Positions 34,787 through 46,806 are shown, counted from the stretch's first letter. The stretch: DNA of 64,000 nucleotides from Xestospongia bergquistia (GCA_963965975.1 OZ014420.1:1824001-1888000); one strand, 5' to 3'. The notes: a model not told the origin generated them from the letters alone. Translations and numbers: made by a program.

Positions 34787-36588
34787 CACTACCAATGTAC
34801 TCCCCACATGAAGATCTTGAGTATGGCTTGAGTCCATCTACTGTTAAATTAACTCGGCGGAACCACTTATAAACTTTTCTGTCAGTATTGTATAGTTATA
34901 TTATGCAGTTATAATTTTTTTAAACAATTGGTTTATTACAAGGCCTTCCTTCTGGATCAGCTACAATACTTCCTCAAAAATTTTTATAAAGCACTTTCAA
35001 GGACTTTTATGGTTTGAAATGAACTTGTAACATACTTTCAGTTACTCGGTTCGTTGGTACATACTTCTTTTAATATGGTTACTGTGTTTGAAGTTCGACA
35101 CTTTCGAACCATTTAAAAATCACATATACGTGCATTTAATATAGTTATCGTAATTGTTCAGAGTGTTAGCAATTATAACTATTTAAAATGAATCATATGT
35201 AATGTTTGTATTTACATTTAATGGTAATCTATTGTATTTGTTAAATGAGTCATCAGTCGAACCACCATGCATTTAAGGTGAGACAGCATGTGACTAGCTG
35301 GTCACATGCTTACACCCTCTCTTGGAGACTTCATTAAATTTTGCATTGAACAATTGAACACAACTTAAATGCATGGTGGTTTGACTGATGACTCATTTAA
35401 CAAAAAGACAACTTTTTTCTTTGCCATTCCAAAAGACCTCTTTCATTATTTTACTTGTGATCTGAACATGACCTTTACAACATAATAGCTAGTAAGTGCG
35501 ATATATTGTAATGTAATAAAATAAGAAAAACTGATTGATCATATCTCACATGAACACAAGCACTACATTAATTATCATTGGTCATGTGCACTACATTGTT
35601 TAAAAAATAATCACAAGTAATATATAATATAATATAATATAATATAAGTATATAATATATAATAATATAAGTAATATAATATAAGTACATAATATAAACA
35701 AACAAGTAGTGAGTACATATAACTGTTCGTAGTAGTTTGACACTTTCGAAACAGGGATTCCATAAATTTCCAACAATTTATAAATTTATTAATAAATTCT
35801 TTCTTTAGTTGCTTGATATCACATTGCTTGATATCACATTGTCAAATATTTCGCTCCACACCTTTTGGACTCTTCTTCTTTTAGAACTAGGAGTAGTTTC
35901 ACTAGGAGCAGACGACATTGCCATGACTATAAAAAATAAAAAGAAAGATACATGTAAAATTGGTACAAAATCAAATATACATAATATAAGTACATTAACA
36001 ATTTACCAGATTAAGGAATTTCAGGTCACCATGATCACTTTAAAAATTTAATGAACCGAGTAACAATATCTCCCTTTAGTTGTTCATTTCACTCCACAAC
36101 CTTTGTAGAACTAGGAGCAGGAGCAGACATGATAGTAGTTGGTCACGTGCACTACATTAGTTATGTGTTTACTTCACAGTACATATTTAATATACTAGTT
36201 GGAAGCAGTTCGATGCATTCAAACAACTTCAAAATAATAGTAGTATATGTGTACATATTTTTAATATGGTTACTTTGAAGTAGTTCGATACTTTCAAACC
36301 ATTTAAAATGAACAATTACAATAACTATATTAAATGTACACTTTAATATTAAAATGTCGAAAAACTTCGAAACAATTACAATAAGTATATTAAATGCATG
36401 TAAACATTACATTTAATTCATTTTTACATTACATAAGCTTCACTATTATTTCTATTTTGAAGTTGTTCGAATGCATCGAACTGCTTCCGTATATTAAATA
36501 TGTACTGTAAAGTACATACTCACTAACAGTTCAATAACTGTGGTAAATGACAAGTGAATATATTATATATTAATATCAAAACTCAAAC
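34787..36588. other. repeat-rich block with gene-family fragments
   Basis: AT-rich, with several GTTCGACACTTTCGAACC palindromes. Family fragments on the minus strand are an N-terminal piece at about 35,805-35,925 (MAMSSAPSETTPSSKRRRVQ) and a kinase-loop-like piece at about 36,007-36,038 (HGDLKF). A (TATAA)n-like tract occupies about 35,620-35,700. No intact gene is seen. Confidence 0.55.
35237..35404. mobile_element. MITE-like element with 41-bp terminal inverted repeats
   Basis: Bases 35237-35277 and 35364-35404 are inverted repeats with one mismatch (outer word TTTGTTAAATGAGTCATCAG). They flank about 86 bp containing an inner palindrome GCATGTGAC-TAGCT-GGTCACATGC. There is no coding capacity. 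A fragment lies inverted at 44,575-44,640. Confidence 0.75.
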
Positions 36589-37469
36589 TTATGAAGTTAA
36601 AATATTTTTAAATACTTGGTATACTTTTACAAGCTCTTCAGGATAAATTTCAATGTTAAAATGAGTTGTCCGTGCAACTTCTATTCGGTCTCTTTTTTTC
36701 TTTGCCATTCCAAAAGACCACTCAAGAGAATTGGTGAGTACAAAGGCTACATCATTTACTTTGAAATGTTGGATTACAATTAGTGCTTGTCTCAAAACCT
36801 GGGCAACTTTGTTAGATACTCTCTTGAGACTGCAAGATATCTCAACATTTTTTGCTTCTATTATAACATACTTTTGTTCACCAATAACTTGGATAAGAAA
36901 GTCGGTGAAAGTAGGATGGCCCATGAAGCTTGGCTCAGTCCGAAGACAGAATTTTTTTGGCAATATGGAAAAAGGGCAAACAGAAGTGTAAAAACTTTGT
37001 GACATACATCACTTTCCGACAAGTGCAAGTGAGAAATAGGAACAGGAGCAGGAGCAGACATAATGTAGTGAGTAAAGATTTTTTCTACCCTATTGTATTG
37101 TAACTTCAAGTCCTCTATCTCGGTATCGTGACATTGGGGTAAATCATCTATATTTTTAGATTCAGGAATTGATCCAACTAGAACATGTAGTAGATCACCT
37201 AATGTCATGTTTGATGGTGATGGAATCCCCATCTGTAATGATAAAATTGCTTCTTTGATCTAATTCTCCAATCCTTCTACACTACTGCCAATGCAGAATG
37301 CCTTACAAAAACTGTCTGATCCCTTTAGAAATTCTGTTGGAGTAATTGATTCAATGAAGTGAGCAACAATACCTTCCTTTTGTTCATCAGTGATATTTAT
37401 TTGGTCAAATACTTCACTCCATAACTTTTGGCGTTTTCTTCTTTGAGAAATAGGAGCAGGAGCAGACAT
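36589..37469 (-). pseudogene. PD-(D/E)XK nuclease-like exon, copy A, broken
   Basis: Starts MSAPAPISQRRKRQKLWSEV (ATG 37469), with a basic patch resembling a nuclear localisation signal. It continues through IVAHFIESITPTEFLKGSD and VLVGSIPESKNIDDLPQC to a region whose HPTFTDFLI, then VIIEAK, then QVLRQA fits the D...(E)-x-K...Q pattern of PD-(D/E)XK nucleases. It ends VYQVFKNILTS. Lesions are a TAG near 37,260, a frame change around 36,955 and an in-frame insertion at about 37,035-37,065 that repeats the protein's own start (MSAPAPVPIS). Copy B lies at 45982-46806. Nuclease function is inferred from the motif only. Confidence 0.55.
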
Positions 37470-37535
37470 AATGTAGTGCACGTGACCAACTAATAAGTGG
37501 TTCAAAAGTGTCGAACAACTTCAAAAAAAATTACC

Positions 37536-37800
37536 AGAGAACCAAGACAATGGAGAACTCAGTAGAACCAGAGAACCAAGACACGATAGAACTCAGTATA
37601 ACCAGAGAACCAAGACAACCACAATGGAGAACTCAGTATAACCAGAGAACCAAGAAGACAATGGAGAACTCAGTAGAACCAGAGAACCAAGACACGATGG
37701 AGAACTCAGTGTAACCAGAGAACCAGACAACCAAGACAATGGAGAACTCAGTAGAACCAGAGAACAGAACCAAAACAATGGAGAACTCAAGACCTCATGC
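37536..37800 (+). repeat. minisatellite, ACCAGAGAACCAAGACAATG family
   Basis: Imperfect units of about 30-36 bp built from ACCAGAGAACCAAGACAATG and GAGAACTCAGTATA. The same units occur at 43,205-43,520 and 53,095-56,060. ORFs reading MENSVEPENQD are products of the repeat. Confidence 0.75.
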
Positions 37801-39842
37801 ACACAGACAGATCTATCCATAAAAAAAACGGAAAACATGTGTTTGGCTTGCTTGATAGCCACTCCTTACACCACAAATACTAAGGAAGAACTAATGGTTG
37901 AAAGTGTACCATAAAATAAAATCTATTATTAAAAAAATCTTTGAGGAGGTGTTGGAGGAGACTCATTAGCTACTGAATGTAATTTTTTGCTAATCTAATA
38001 TTTTAGTTTGAAGTAGTAAAATAACTAAATTAAATGTGTGAACTTTAAATAGAGTTATTGTAATTGTTTATTCTAATTGATTGAAGTTGTTCGACACTTT
38101 CGAACCACTTATAAATTATGCAGTTAAATTTTTTTTATATGAGTACCTCATATAATGTTCACACATTTATTGTAAATTATTTAAAATCATATGTAATGTT
38201 TACATGCATTTAATATAGTTATTATAATTGTTCGAAGTAGTAAAATAACTATATTAAAAGTAGTTCAACACTTTCGAACCACTTAATATTAATCACAAGT
38301 AATGTGTACATACTTTTAATATGGTTACTGTAATTGTTCGATACCATTTAAAAATCACATTTAATGTATACGTGCATTTAATATAGTTAGCGTAATTGTT
38401 CATAGTTGTTAGACATTCGAATTCGACCGAAACATTACATGTAATGCATTTATTGTAACTGACTGTTCAACTCTTCGAACTATTTAAAATGAATCAAATG
38501 TAATGTTTACATTTAACATAATTAAATCACAATTACAATAACCCAAGAACAGCTTCAAAATAATAGTGAAGCTTATGTAATGTAAAAATGAATTAAATGT
38601 AATGTTTACATGCATTTAATATAGTTATTGTAATTGTTTCAAAGTTGTTCGACATTTTAATATTAAAGTGTACATACATTTAATATAGTTATTGTAATTG
38701 TTCATTTTAAATGGTTTGAAAGTATCGAACTACTTCAAAGTAACCATATTAAAAGTATGTACACATATACTACTATTATTTTGAAGTTGTTCGAATGCAT
38801 CGAACTGCTTCCAACTAGTATATTAAATATGTACTGTGAAGTACATACTTGCTAGCTATTATGTTGTAAAGGTCATGTTCAATAACTGTGGTAAATGACA
38901 ATTGAGTGAACAAAATTGCATTAGTTTGTTATTGAACATGACCTTTTGTTCACTCAATTGAACAAAAGGTCATGTTCATTTTTACATTACATAAGCTTCA
39001 CTATTATTTTGATCTTATCCTCCCATCCTTCTATTCCCAATGTAGAATGCATTACAAAGTACGAACCACATTAAATATTAAGTGGTTCGAAAGTGACATC
39101 CTCCATTGAGCCAAATTAGTCAAATGGATTGGGAAACTCCTCCCTTTTGACTTTATTAAGGAAGATGGCTCAACACCACAATGCTCTCTTTGTGTCCTCT
39201 GAACAATTACGATAACTATTAAATGTGATTTTTAAATGGTTCGAAAGTGTCGAACTTCAAACAATTACAGTAACCATATTAATTAATAGTATGTACACAT
39301 TACTTGTGATTAATAGAGAACTCAGTATAATGCAGAAAAGTTTATAAGTGGTTCAAAAGTGTCGAACAACTCCACAACCTTTGTAGAACTAGGAGCAGGG
39401 GCAAACATGACTATAATTAATGTAGTGCTAGTTGGAAGCAGTTCGATGCATTCGAACAACTTCAAAACTTCAAAATAATTGTAGTATATGAGTACATACT
39501 TTTAATATGGTTACTGTAATTGTTTGAAGTAGTTCAATACTTTCAAACCATTTAAAATGAACAATTACAATAACTATATTAAATGTACACTTGTGATTAA
39601 TATTAAAATGTCGAACAACTTTGAAACAGAATAGAACCAAGAGAATAGAAGCAAGACCTCGTGCATACAGACGGATCACAATTAATTAAAAACGGAAAAC
39701 ACGTGTTTGATAGCCACTTCTACACATTAATTATAGTCATGGTTCAAACATTAATGTTTACATTATAGTTATTATAATTGTTTGAAGTAGTAAAATAATC
39801 TTCAGTTCTTTCCCTTTTCTAACAGAAAAACTTATTTAACAA
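37801..39842. other. repeat field with TTCGAA palindromes
   Basis: No gene is seen. It is composed of shuffled modules: GTTCGACACTTTCGAACCAC, AGCAGTTCGATGCATTCGAA, TTTAATATAGTTATTGTAAT and reverse complements. Bases about 38,880-38,990 contain an inverted repeat around AACATGACCTTTTGTTCACT. Confidence 0.55.
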
Positions 39843-42437
39843 ATTCTGCTGGAGTAATTTAGGTCTTTCACTGGCCATGCGACGAAGCTATGTATCTCGA
39901 GAGGATATCCATATGTTGGATGAGTGAGATCTTCAAAAACATCTTTTATTAGTATGTACTCCTCAATCTCTAATAATACATGACCATGTACAAGTTTTGG
40001 TTTGGGACTTATAATTTCCCCTTTAGCCACAATGTTCAAATCATCAAGGAGTTCCACAGTATTCTTTTTTTTCTGAAACAAAAAGAATCACATTACTTTA
40101 TTACAATTTACAATAATGTATGCATTACTTGTGATTAATGTCATATGAGTTTGAAAAACAACACAAACAATGTAGTGTGTGTAATGTTTCATTTGCCAAC
40201 CACTTGTTTACAAGGTGTTTCACACGGTTACTTACAAGCTTGGGTATGTTTTTTCGTCTCCGTCTTAAAGTCTCCTCTCCCTGAAATAGTCATAAATAAG
40301 TACTTACGGTACAATGCATTCCCTTACTGAGTTGTGTTGATTCTCTTCTTTCTTCTTTTCCTGAAACAATCATTAAACAACATAAACAATGCAGTGTGCA
40401 TAACCTTACCGAGTTATGTTGAGAATTCTCCTCTTGAGAATCTTTATTTTCCTCCTCCTGAAACAGTCATTAAACAACATAATAACTATATTGAATGTAT
40501 GCACACATTACTTAAAATGGCATGTATACATTAAATATAACTTATTAATTATTAGATGTTGAAAGTGCTAACAACTCTGAACAATATGATAACTATATTA
40601 AATGCACGTATATATTAAATGTGACTTTTAAATGGTTCGAAAGTGTCGAACTTCAAACAATTACAGTAACCATATTAAAAGAATGTACACGTTACTTGTG
40701 ATTAATATTAAGTGGTTCGAAAGTGTTGAACTACTTTGAACAATTACATTTAATGTAACAACATAAACAATGCATAACCCTTACTGAGTTGTGTTGAGAA
40801 TTCCCCTCTGGAGAATCTCTCTTTCCTCCTCCTGAAACAATCATTAAACAACTTAATAACTATAACTATATTGAATGTATCCACACATTACTTAATAATA
40901 TAATTAATAATAAGTTGTTTGAAAATTGAACAATTACGATAAAACATGTATACATTAAATGTGATTTTTAAATGGTTCGAAAGTGTCGAACTTCAAACAA
41001 TTACAGTAACCATATGTACACATTACTTGTGATTAATATTAAGTGGTTCGAAAGTGTTGAACTACTTTGAACAATTACATTTAATGTAACAACATAAACA
41101 ATGCAAGTGTCATAACCCTTACTGAACTGTGTTAAGAATTCTCCTCTTTCTTTTCCTGAGAGTTCTCCTCCTAAAAGCAATAAACAACATAAAAACAATG
41201 CAGTGTGCATAACCCTTACTACAATTAGAGTGAATTAGAGTGAAAATTTAACAAATAAATTTATTTACCAGATTAGGGAATTTCAGGTCACCATGAATCT
41301 TATCTCTGTGTCAAATATATCCAATGCCACTAGTGCAGCTCCAATCAAAACAATCCTACAAGAACACAAATGTCTGAATATAAATACTGTCACTTACAGG
41401 ACAGAAAAGTTTTTGTGCTTTGCAATCGAATTCTTTTCTAATGAGTGACCTCAAGTTAATCTTTTTAGTTCCTTCGAGTCTTGGTGGTGGTAAAATCTCC
41501 TCAAAATTTTTTTTTAATAACTCCTACAACCTGTTATGGTATAAAACACAATGTGAAAGACTCACTCACTCTTTCATCTTGCAGAACTTTAACTACAACT
41601 TCTATTACTTTTTCCTGCATTTACAATGCAACACAAAAACACTAATCACTACTTACTGGTAAACTATCAACCTGACTACTATCCTCAACTCCTTTACTTG
41701 TACTCTACAACAGCATTTAAAAGCAACACACAAAAAAGCTACTTACTGGACCATCTTGTTCTTCAATTCTTTTCCTTTTCTAAAACAGTACAAACTTAAC
41801 AAAACAACTAATTCACTACTTACTGGTGAACTATCATCATCAACCTGACTACTATACTCAACTCCTTTCATACTTGTACTCTACAACAGCATTCATTTAA
41901 AAACAACACAAAAAAGCTAATCACTACTTAATCACTACTTACCACCAGACCATGTTCTTGTTGTTCTTGTTCATTAGTTCTTTTCCTTTTCTACAACAAA
42001 CTTAATGCATCACAAAACAACTAATTCACCTTACTGGTGAACTATCATCAATCTGACTACTATCCTCAACTGGTGAACTTTCACTACTATCCTCAACTCC
42101 TTTCATGCTTGTACTCTACAAAAGCATTCAAAGCAACACAAAGCTAATCACTACTTACCGGAGCATCTTGTTCTTGTTCCTTAGCTCTTTTCCTTTTTTA
42201 CAACAGTAAAACAGCACAAGTAACAAAGTTATATATTAGCAAAAAAATTACATGGACTAAACTCTGTGTTTCTGTGTTTCTGACAGTTACCGGAGTTTCT
42301 ATTTGGATGACAAAAGTTGTAATGTACATACATACATACGTACCCGTGGTAAATTTTCCTGCACTCTTAAATGTTGAATGTGATGGTGTTAATGATGTAT
42401 AAAGACCGTCTTTTGGTTCCTTAATACATAAATACAC
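39843..42437 (-). pseudogene. multi-exon gene with mini-exon arrays and kinase-loop-like motif, decayed
   Basis: Read on the minus strand: an exon with PSHSTFKSAGKFTTG (about 42,430-42,355), then alternating mini-exons of two types, KRKR-x-x-EQ (about 42,159-42,194, 41,943-41,992, 41,749-41,779) and STS(M)KGVEDSSQVD (about 42,038-42,118, 41,826-41,880, 41,661-41,706). Each is bounded by GTAAGTAGTGA donors and TGTTGTAG or TTTTAG acceptors in phase 0. Next come EKVIEVVVKVLQ, an exon ELLKKNFEEILPPPRLEG (about 41,398-41,523) and an exon with KIHGDLKFPNL (41,268-41,301), like a protein-kinase catalytic loop. An in-frame TGA precedes that loop. Several QEENSQHNSV exons follow (41.2-40.4 kb). The last part (39,843-40,081) has KPKLVHGHVLLE and YGYPLEIHSFVAWP. 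It may be the downstream half of the gene whose first exon is 45982-46806. Function unknown. Confidence 0.4.
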
Positions 42438-43204
42438 ACATATTGATTATAGTTTGTGCACTAAAGTCACCTTTTCAACGGGCACGATTCCTTTTCGACC
42501 ACGATAAAGGTACCCAGGTTTATTCACCTCATCTAGCTGTGTACTCACTACTTAACTGCTTCAAACTTGTAATAACTATAATTAATGAGTTTATATTATA
42601 TAATGAAAATATGCATTTAATATGGCAATTGGAATTGGTAATTTCGACACTTTAGAACTGCCTCCAACTAGTAAAAGAACTATATTAAATGTATGTTTAC
42701 TAGTTGGAGGCAGTTCGAATGTGTCAAACTCATATAACTACATTTAAATTAAATTTTTAACACATATAATGTCTATTTGCATTTGATATAGTTATAATTG
42801 TTTGAAGTAAATGTGTGAACAACGCATTACTTATGATTTCAAAGGTGTCGAACTGCTTTGAACTAGTATATTAATTAAATGTATGTACTCATTACATTTC
42901 AAGTGATTCAATCTAGTTTGAACTCAAAAAATCTCAAAATATAATAAAGCAAGTAGATAATTAGTTAAATGTTATAATTGTTCAGAGTTGTTCGCACTTT
43001 CGAAGTGCAAACAACTCTGTTATGCACACATTTAAAATTTTTCATAGTAGTTCAACACTTTCGAACTACTTAATATTAAATTTAAATTGTTAGAAATTGT
43101 CAAAAGTGTATGTGTACATACTTGTGATTTTATTTTGAAGTTGTCGTATTGCCTTCAAACTCCTATAATAAACTATGAAGTCTATGTACTCTGTCTCGAC
43201 AAAG
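42438..43204. other. repeat field
   Basis: AT-rich modules as at 37.8-39.8 kb, including AGTTGGAGGCAGTTCGAATG and its inverse around 42,660-42,730. No gene is seen. Confidence 0.5.
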
Positions 43205-43520
43205 TAGAACCAAGACAACCAAGACAATGGAGAACTCAGTAGAACCAGAGAACCAAGACAATGGAGAACTCAGTATAACTCAGTATAACCAGAGAACCAA
43301 AACAATGGAGAACTCAGAACCAGAGAACCAAGACAATGGAGAAGTCCTCAGTAGAACCAGAGATAGAACCAGAGAACCTGGAACCAGAGAACAAGACACA
43401 ATGGAGAATTCAGTATAACCAGAGAACCAACAACCAAGACACAATGGAGAACTCAGTATAATCAGAGAACCAAAACAACCAAGACAATGGACTCAGTATA
43501 ACCAGAGAATCAATTAATAT
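43205..43520 (+). repeat. minisatellite, second block
   Basis: The same ACCAGAGAACCAAGACAATG-based units as at 37,536, more degenerate. Confidence 0.7.
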
Positions 43521-44574
43521 TCGTGTAGAACCACCAACAGACGGATCTATCCGTAAAAAAAAAACAGAAAACACCTTTATTTGTGTTTGGCTTGCTTGAT
43601 AGCCACTCCTACAACACAAATACTAAGGAAGAACTAATGGAAATTGAACATTTGAAACTAAATGATGTAACATTTGTACTCACCAATTTGAATGTATGCA
43701 CACATTACTTAATAATAAGTTGTTCGTGCAAATGTGTACCTAATATAATGTTCGAATGCATCGAACTGCTTCCAGTCACATGACCAACTACCATCTTGTG
43801 TATTTAGTGTAATACATTTAATGTAATCTATTGTGAGTAAGTAATTGTGCTAAATACAAGACAATGGAGAACTCAGTATAACCAGAGAACCAAGACACAA
43901 TGGAGAACTCAGTATAATGCAGAAAAGTTTATAAGTGGTTCAAAAGTGTCGAATTTAAGTCTTTCACTGGCCATGTGACGAAGCTATGTATCTTGAGAGG
44001 ATATCCATATGTTGGATGAGTGAGATCTTCAAAAACATCTTTTGAACAATCATAATATAATATTATAATATAATATTATATTATAATATTATAAACATTA
44101 CATATGATTTTAAATAATTTACAATAAATGTGTGAACATTATATGAGGTACTCATATAAAAAACATTTAACTGCATAATTTATAAGTGGTTCAAAAGTGT
44201 CGAAAAACTTCAATCAATTAGAATAAACAATTACTAATGAGTACGTATTTTGGAAGCAGTTCGATGCATTTGAACAACTTCAAAATAATAGTGAAGCTTA
44301 TTTAATGTAAAAATGAATTAAATGTAATGTTTACATGCATTTAATATAGTTATTGTAATTGTTTCGAAATTGTTCGACATTTTAATATTAATCACAAGTG
44401 TACATTTAATATAGTTATTGTAATTGTTCATTTTAAATGGTTTGAAAGTATCGAACTACTTCAAAGTAACCATATTAAAAGTATGTACACATATACTACT
44501 ATTATTTTGAAGTTGTTTGAATGCATCGAACTGCTTCCAATTAGCACTACATTAATTATAGTGTTCAATTGTTC
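43521..44574. other. repeat field with terminal-exon fragment
   Basis: Contains a minus-strand fragment (about 43,960-44,040) matching the last exon of the mini-exon gene (sequence for YGYPLEIHSF region), an AATATTATAATATA palindromic tract (about 44,055-44,095) and several TTCGAA palindromes. No intact gene is seen. Confidence 0.5.
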
Positions 44575-44640
44575 AATTCACAATTTAATGAAGTCTCCAA
44601 GAGAGGGTGTATGCATGTGACCAGCTAGTCACATGCTTAC
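44575..44640 (-). mobile_element. MITE fragment
   Basis: The reverse complement of the inner part of the element at 35237-35404 (GAAGTCTCCAAGAGAGGGTG and the GTGAC-CAGCT-AGTCAC palindrome). It is truncated on the right by the telomere-like array. Confidence 0.65.
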
Positions 44641-44785
44641 CTAAACCCTAAACCCTAAACCCTTACTTAGCTAAACCCTAAACCCTAAACCCTAACCTTA
44701 AATCCTAAACCCTAGACCCTACAAGCAAACCAAAACTTGTAGGGTTTAAGGTTAAGGTTTAGGGTTTAGCTAAGTAAGGGTTACA
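44641..44785. repeat. telomere-like CCCTAAA array folded into a hairpin
   Basis: CCCTAAA units run in one direction (44641-44729) and TTTAGGG variants in the other (44738-44780). Arms TTACTTAGCTAAACCCTAAA and TTTAGGGTTTAGCTAAGTAA form an inverted repeat around CAAGCAAACCAAAACTTG. Confidence 0.75.
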
Positions 44786-44799
44786 TTAAATGTAGTTAT

Positions 44800-45552
44800 T
44801 CTGCATAATATAACTATACAATACTAACAGAAAAGTTGTTTATAAGTGGTTCAAAAGTGTCGAACAACTTCAAAAAACTAGAACTCAGTATAACCAGTGG
44901 ATAATATAGTTATAGTTATTATGTTGTTTAATGTTGTTTAATGACTGTTTCAGGAGGAAGGAGAATTCTCAACACAACTCAGTAAGGGTTATGATGTTGT
45001 TTAATGATTGTTTCAGGAGGATGAAAAGAAAGATTCTCAAGAGGAGAATTCTCAACACAACTCAGTAAGGGTTATGCACACTGCATTGTGTATATGTTGT
45101 TACATTAAATGTAGTTATTAAGAACAATAACACTTTCAAACCACTTAATGTTAATTGGTTTGACAACCATATTAAAAGTATGTACACATTACTTGTGATT
45201 AATATTAAGTGGTTCGAAAGTGTTGAACTACTTTGAACAATTAGAATAACTACATTTAATGTAACAACATAAACAATGCAGTGTGCATAGCTCTTACTGA
45301 GTTGTGTTGAGAATTCTCCTCTTGAGAATCTTTCCCTCCTCCTGAAACAGTCATTAAACAACATGATAACCCTTACTGAGTTGTGTTGAGAATTATCTCT
45401 CCTCCTGAAACAGTCATTAAACAACATTAAACAACATAATAACTATAACTATATTATCCACTGGTTATACTGACTTCTAGTTTTTTGAAGTTGTTCGACA
45501 CTTTCGAACCACTTATAAACTTTTCAGTATTGTATAGTTATATTATGGGCAG
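44800..45552. repeat. large palindrome of about 750 bp
   Basis: The left half (from ATAATATAACTATACAATAC) is mirrored by the right half (ending GTATTGTATAGTTATATTAT), with the centre near 45,178. Each half contains TTCGAA motifs and QEENSQHNSV mini-exon copies on opposite strands. Small indels interrupt the symmetry. Confidence 0.7.
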
Positions 45553-45981
45553 TTATAATTTTTATATCTCGGTTCATTGATGCAGAAATTTGTTAAATAC
45601 GTTTTACTGTTTTAAAACATAATAACTATAACTATATTGAATGTATGCACACATTACTTAATAATAATTAATAAAGTTGTTTGAAAATGCTAACAACTCT
45701 AAACAATTACGATAACTATATTAAATGCACGTATATATTAAATGTGATTTTTAAATGGTTTGAAAGTGTCGAACTTCAAACAATTACAGACATAATGTAG
45801 TGCACGTGACCAACTAACAAAATGGTAGTTGGTCACATGCACTACATCGTGTTTACTTCAGTAATGAGTACATATACTTAATTACAGTTCGATGAATTCG
45901 AACATTATATGAGGTATTTTGACAAATGTTCTTTCTTTATATATATATATTACATAAATTATTGAACTCAAAAAACTCAAA
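45553..45981. other. repeat field with a promoter-like hairpin
   Basis: AT-rich modules. At about 45,792-45,848 the word GTAGTGCACGTGACCAACTA is followed within about 9 bp by its near-inverse TAGTTGGTCACATGCACTAC. No gene is seen. Confidence 0.55.
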
Positions 45982-46806
45982 TTATGAAGTTAAAAGATTT
46001 TTAAATACTTGGTATACTTTTACAAGCTCTTCTGGATAAGCTACAACGTGAAAATGAGTTGTCCATGCAACTTCTATTTTGTTTCCTTTTTTCTTTACCA
46101 TTCCAAATGACCACTCATGTGAATTGGTGAATACACATGTTACATCATTTACTTTGAAATGCTGGATTACAATTTGTGCTTGTCTCAAAACCTGGACAAC
46201 TTCGTCACATGGTATAGTGAGATCACAAGATAGCAAAACATCTTTTACTTCTATTATAATACACTTTTCTTCACCATCATTAATAAGAAAGTCGGTGAAA
46301 GTAGGATGGCATTTGAAGCTTGGCTTAGTCCGAACTAAGAACTCTTTTTTGCAATATGGAAAAAGGGCTAACAGAAGTGTAAAAACTTTGTGACATACAT
46401 CACTTTCCGACAAGTATGAAGAAAGCATTGTTTCTACCCTATAGTATCATGACTTCAAGTTCTCTATCTCGGTATCATCACATTGGGGTAAATCATCTAT
46501 ATTTTTAAATTTAGGAATTGATCCAACTAGAATGTGTGGTAAATCTTCCCATTTCATGTTCGATGGTAATAATGAAATTGCTTGTTTGATGTCATCCTCC
46601 CATCATTCTATTCCACTGCCAATGCAGAATGTCTTACAAAAACAGTCTGATGCCTTTAGAAATTCTGCTGGAGTAATTGATTCAACGAACCGAGTAACAA
46701 CATCTTCCTTTAGTTGTTCATCAATGATGATATTTATATTGTCAAATATTTTACTCCACAACCTTTGGACTTGTTCTCTTTTAGAACTAGGATCGGGATC
46801 AGCCAT
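45982..46806 (-). pseudogene. PD-(D/E)XK nuclease-like exon, copy B, one stop
   Basis: ATG 46806 gives MADPDPSSKREQVQRLWSKI. The frame continues through TRFVESITPAEFLKASDCF, HILVGSIPKFKNIDDLPQC, HKVFTLLLALFPYCKKEFLV and HPTFTDFLI, then CIIIEVK, VVQVLRQAQIVIQHF and ends VYQVFKNLLTS. TGA at 46447-46449 is the only break seen. Asp in FTDFLI, the E-x-K in IIEVK and the downstream Gln fit a PD-(D/E)XK core. Copy A (36589-37469) differs by many substitutions yet keeps the same putative catalytic residues, which suggests past selection on the protein. It could encode a host-derived or element-borne nuclease or effector-like protein; not assignable further by eye. Confidence 0.6.

Noticed and set aside
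37508..37714. Small ORFs with MENSVEPENQD text (also 43,227 and 53.5-55.7 kb)
   Set aside because: They are translations of a non-coding minisatellite; the frames change at unit boundaries.
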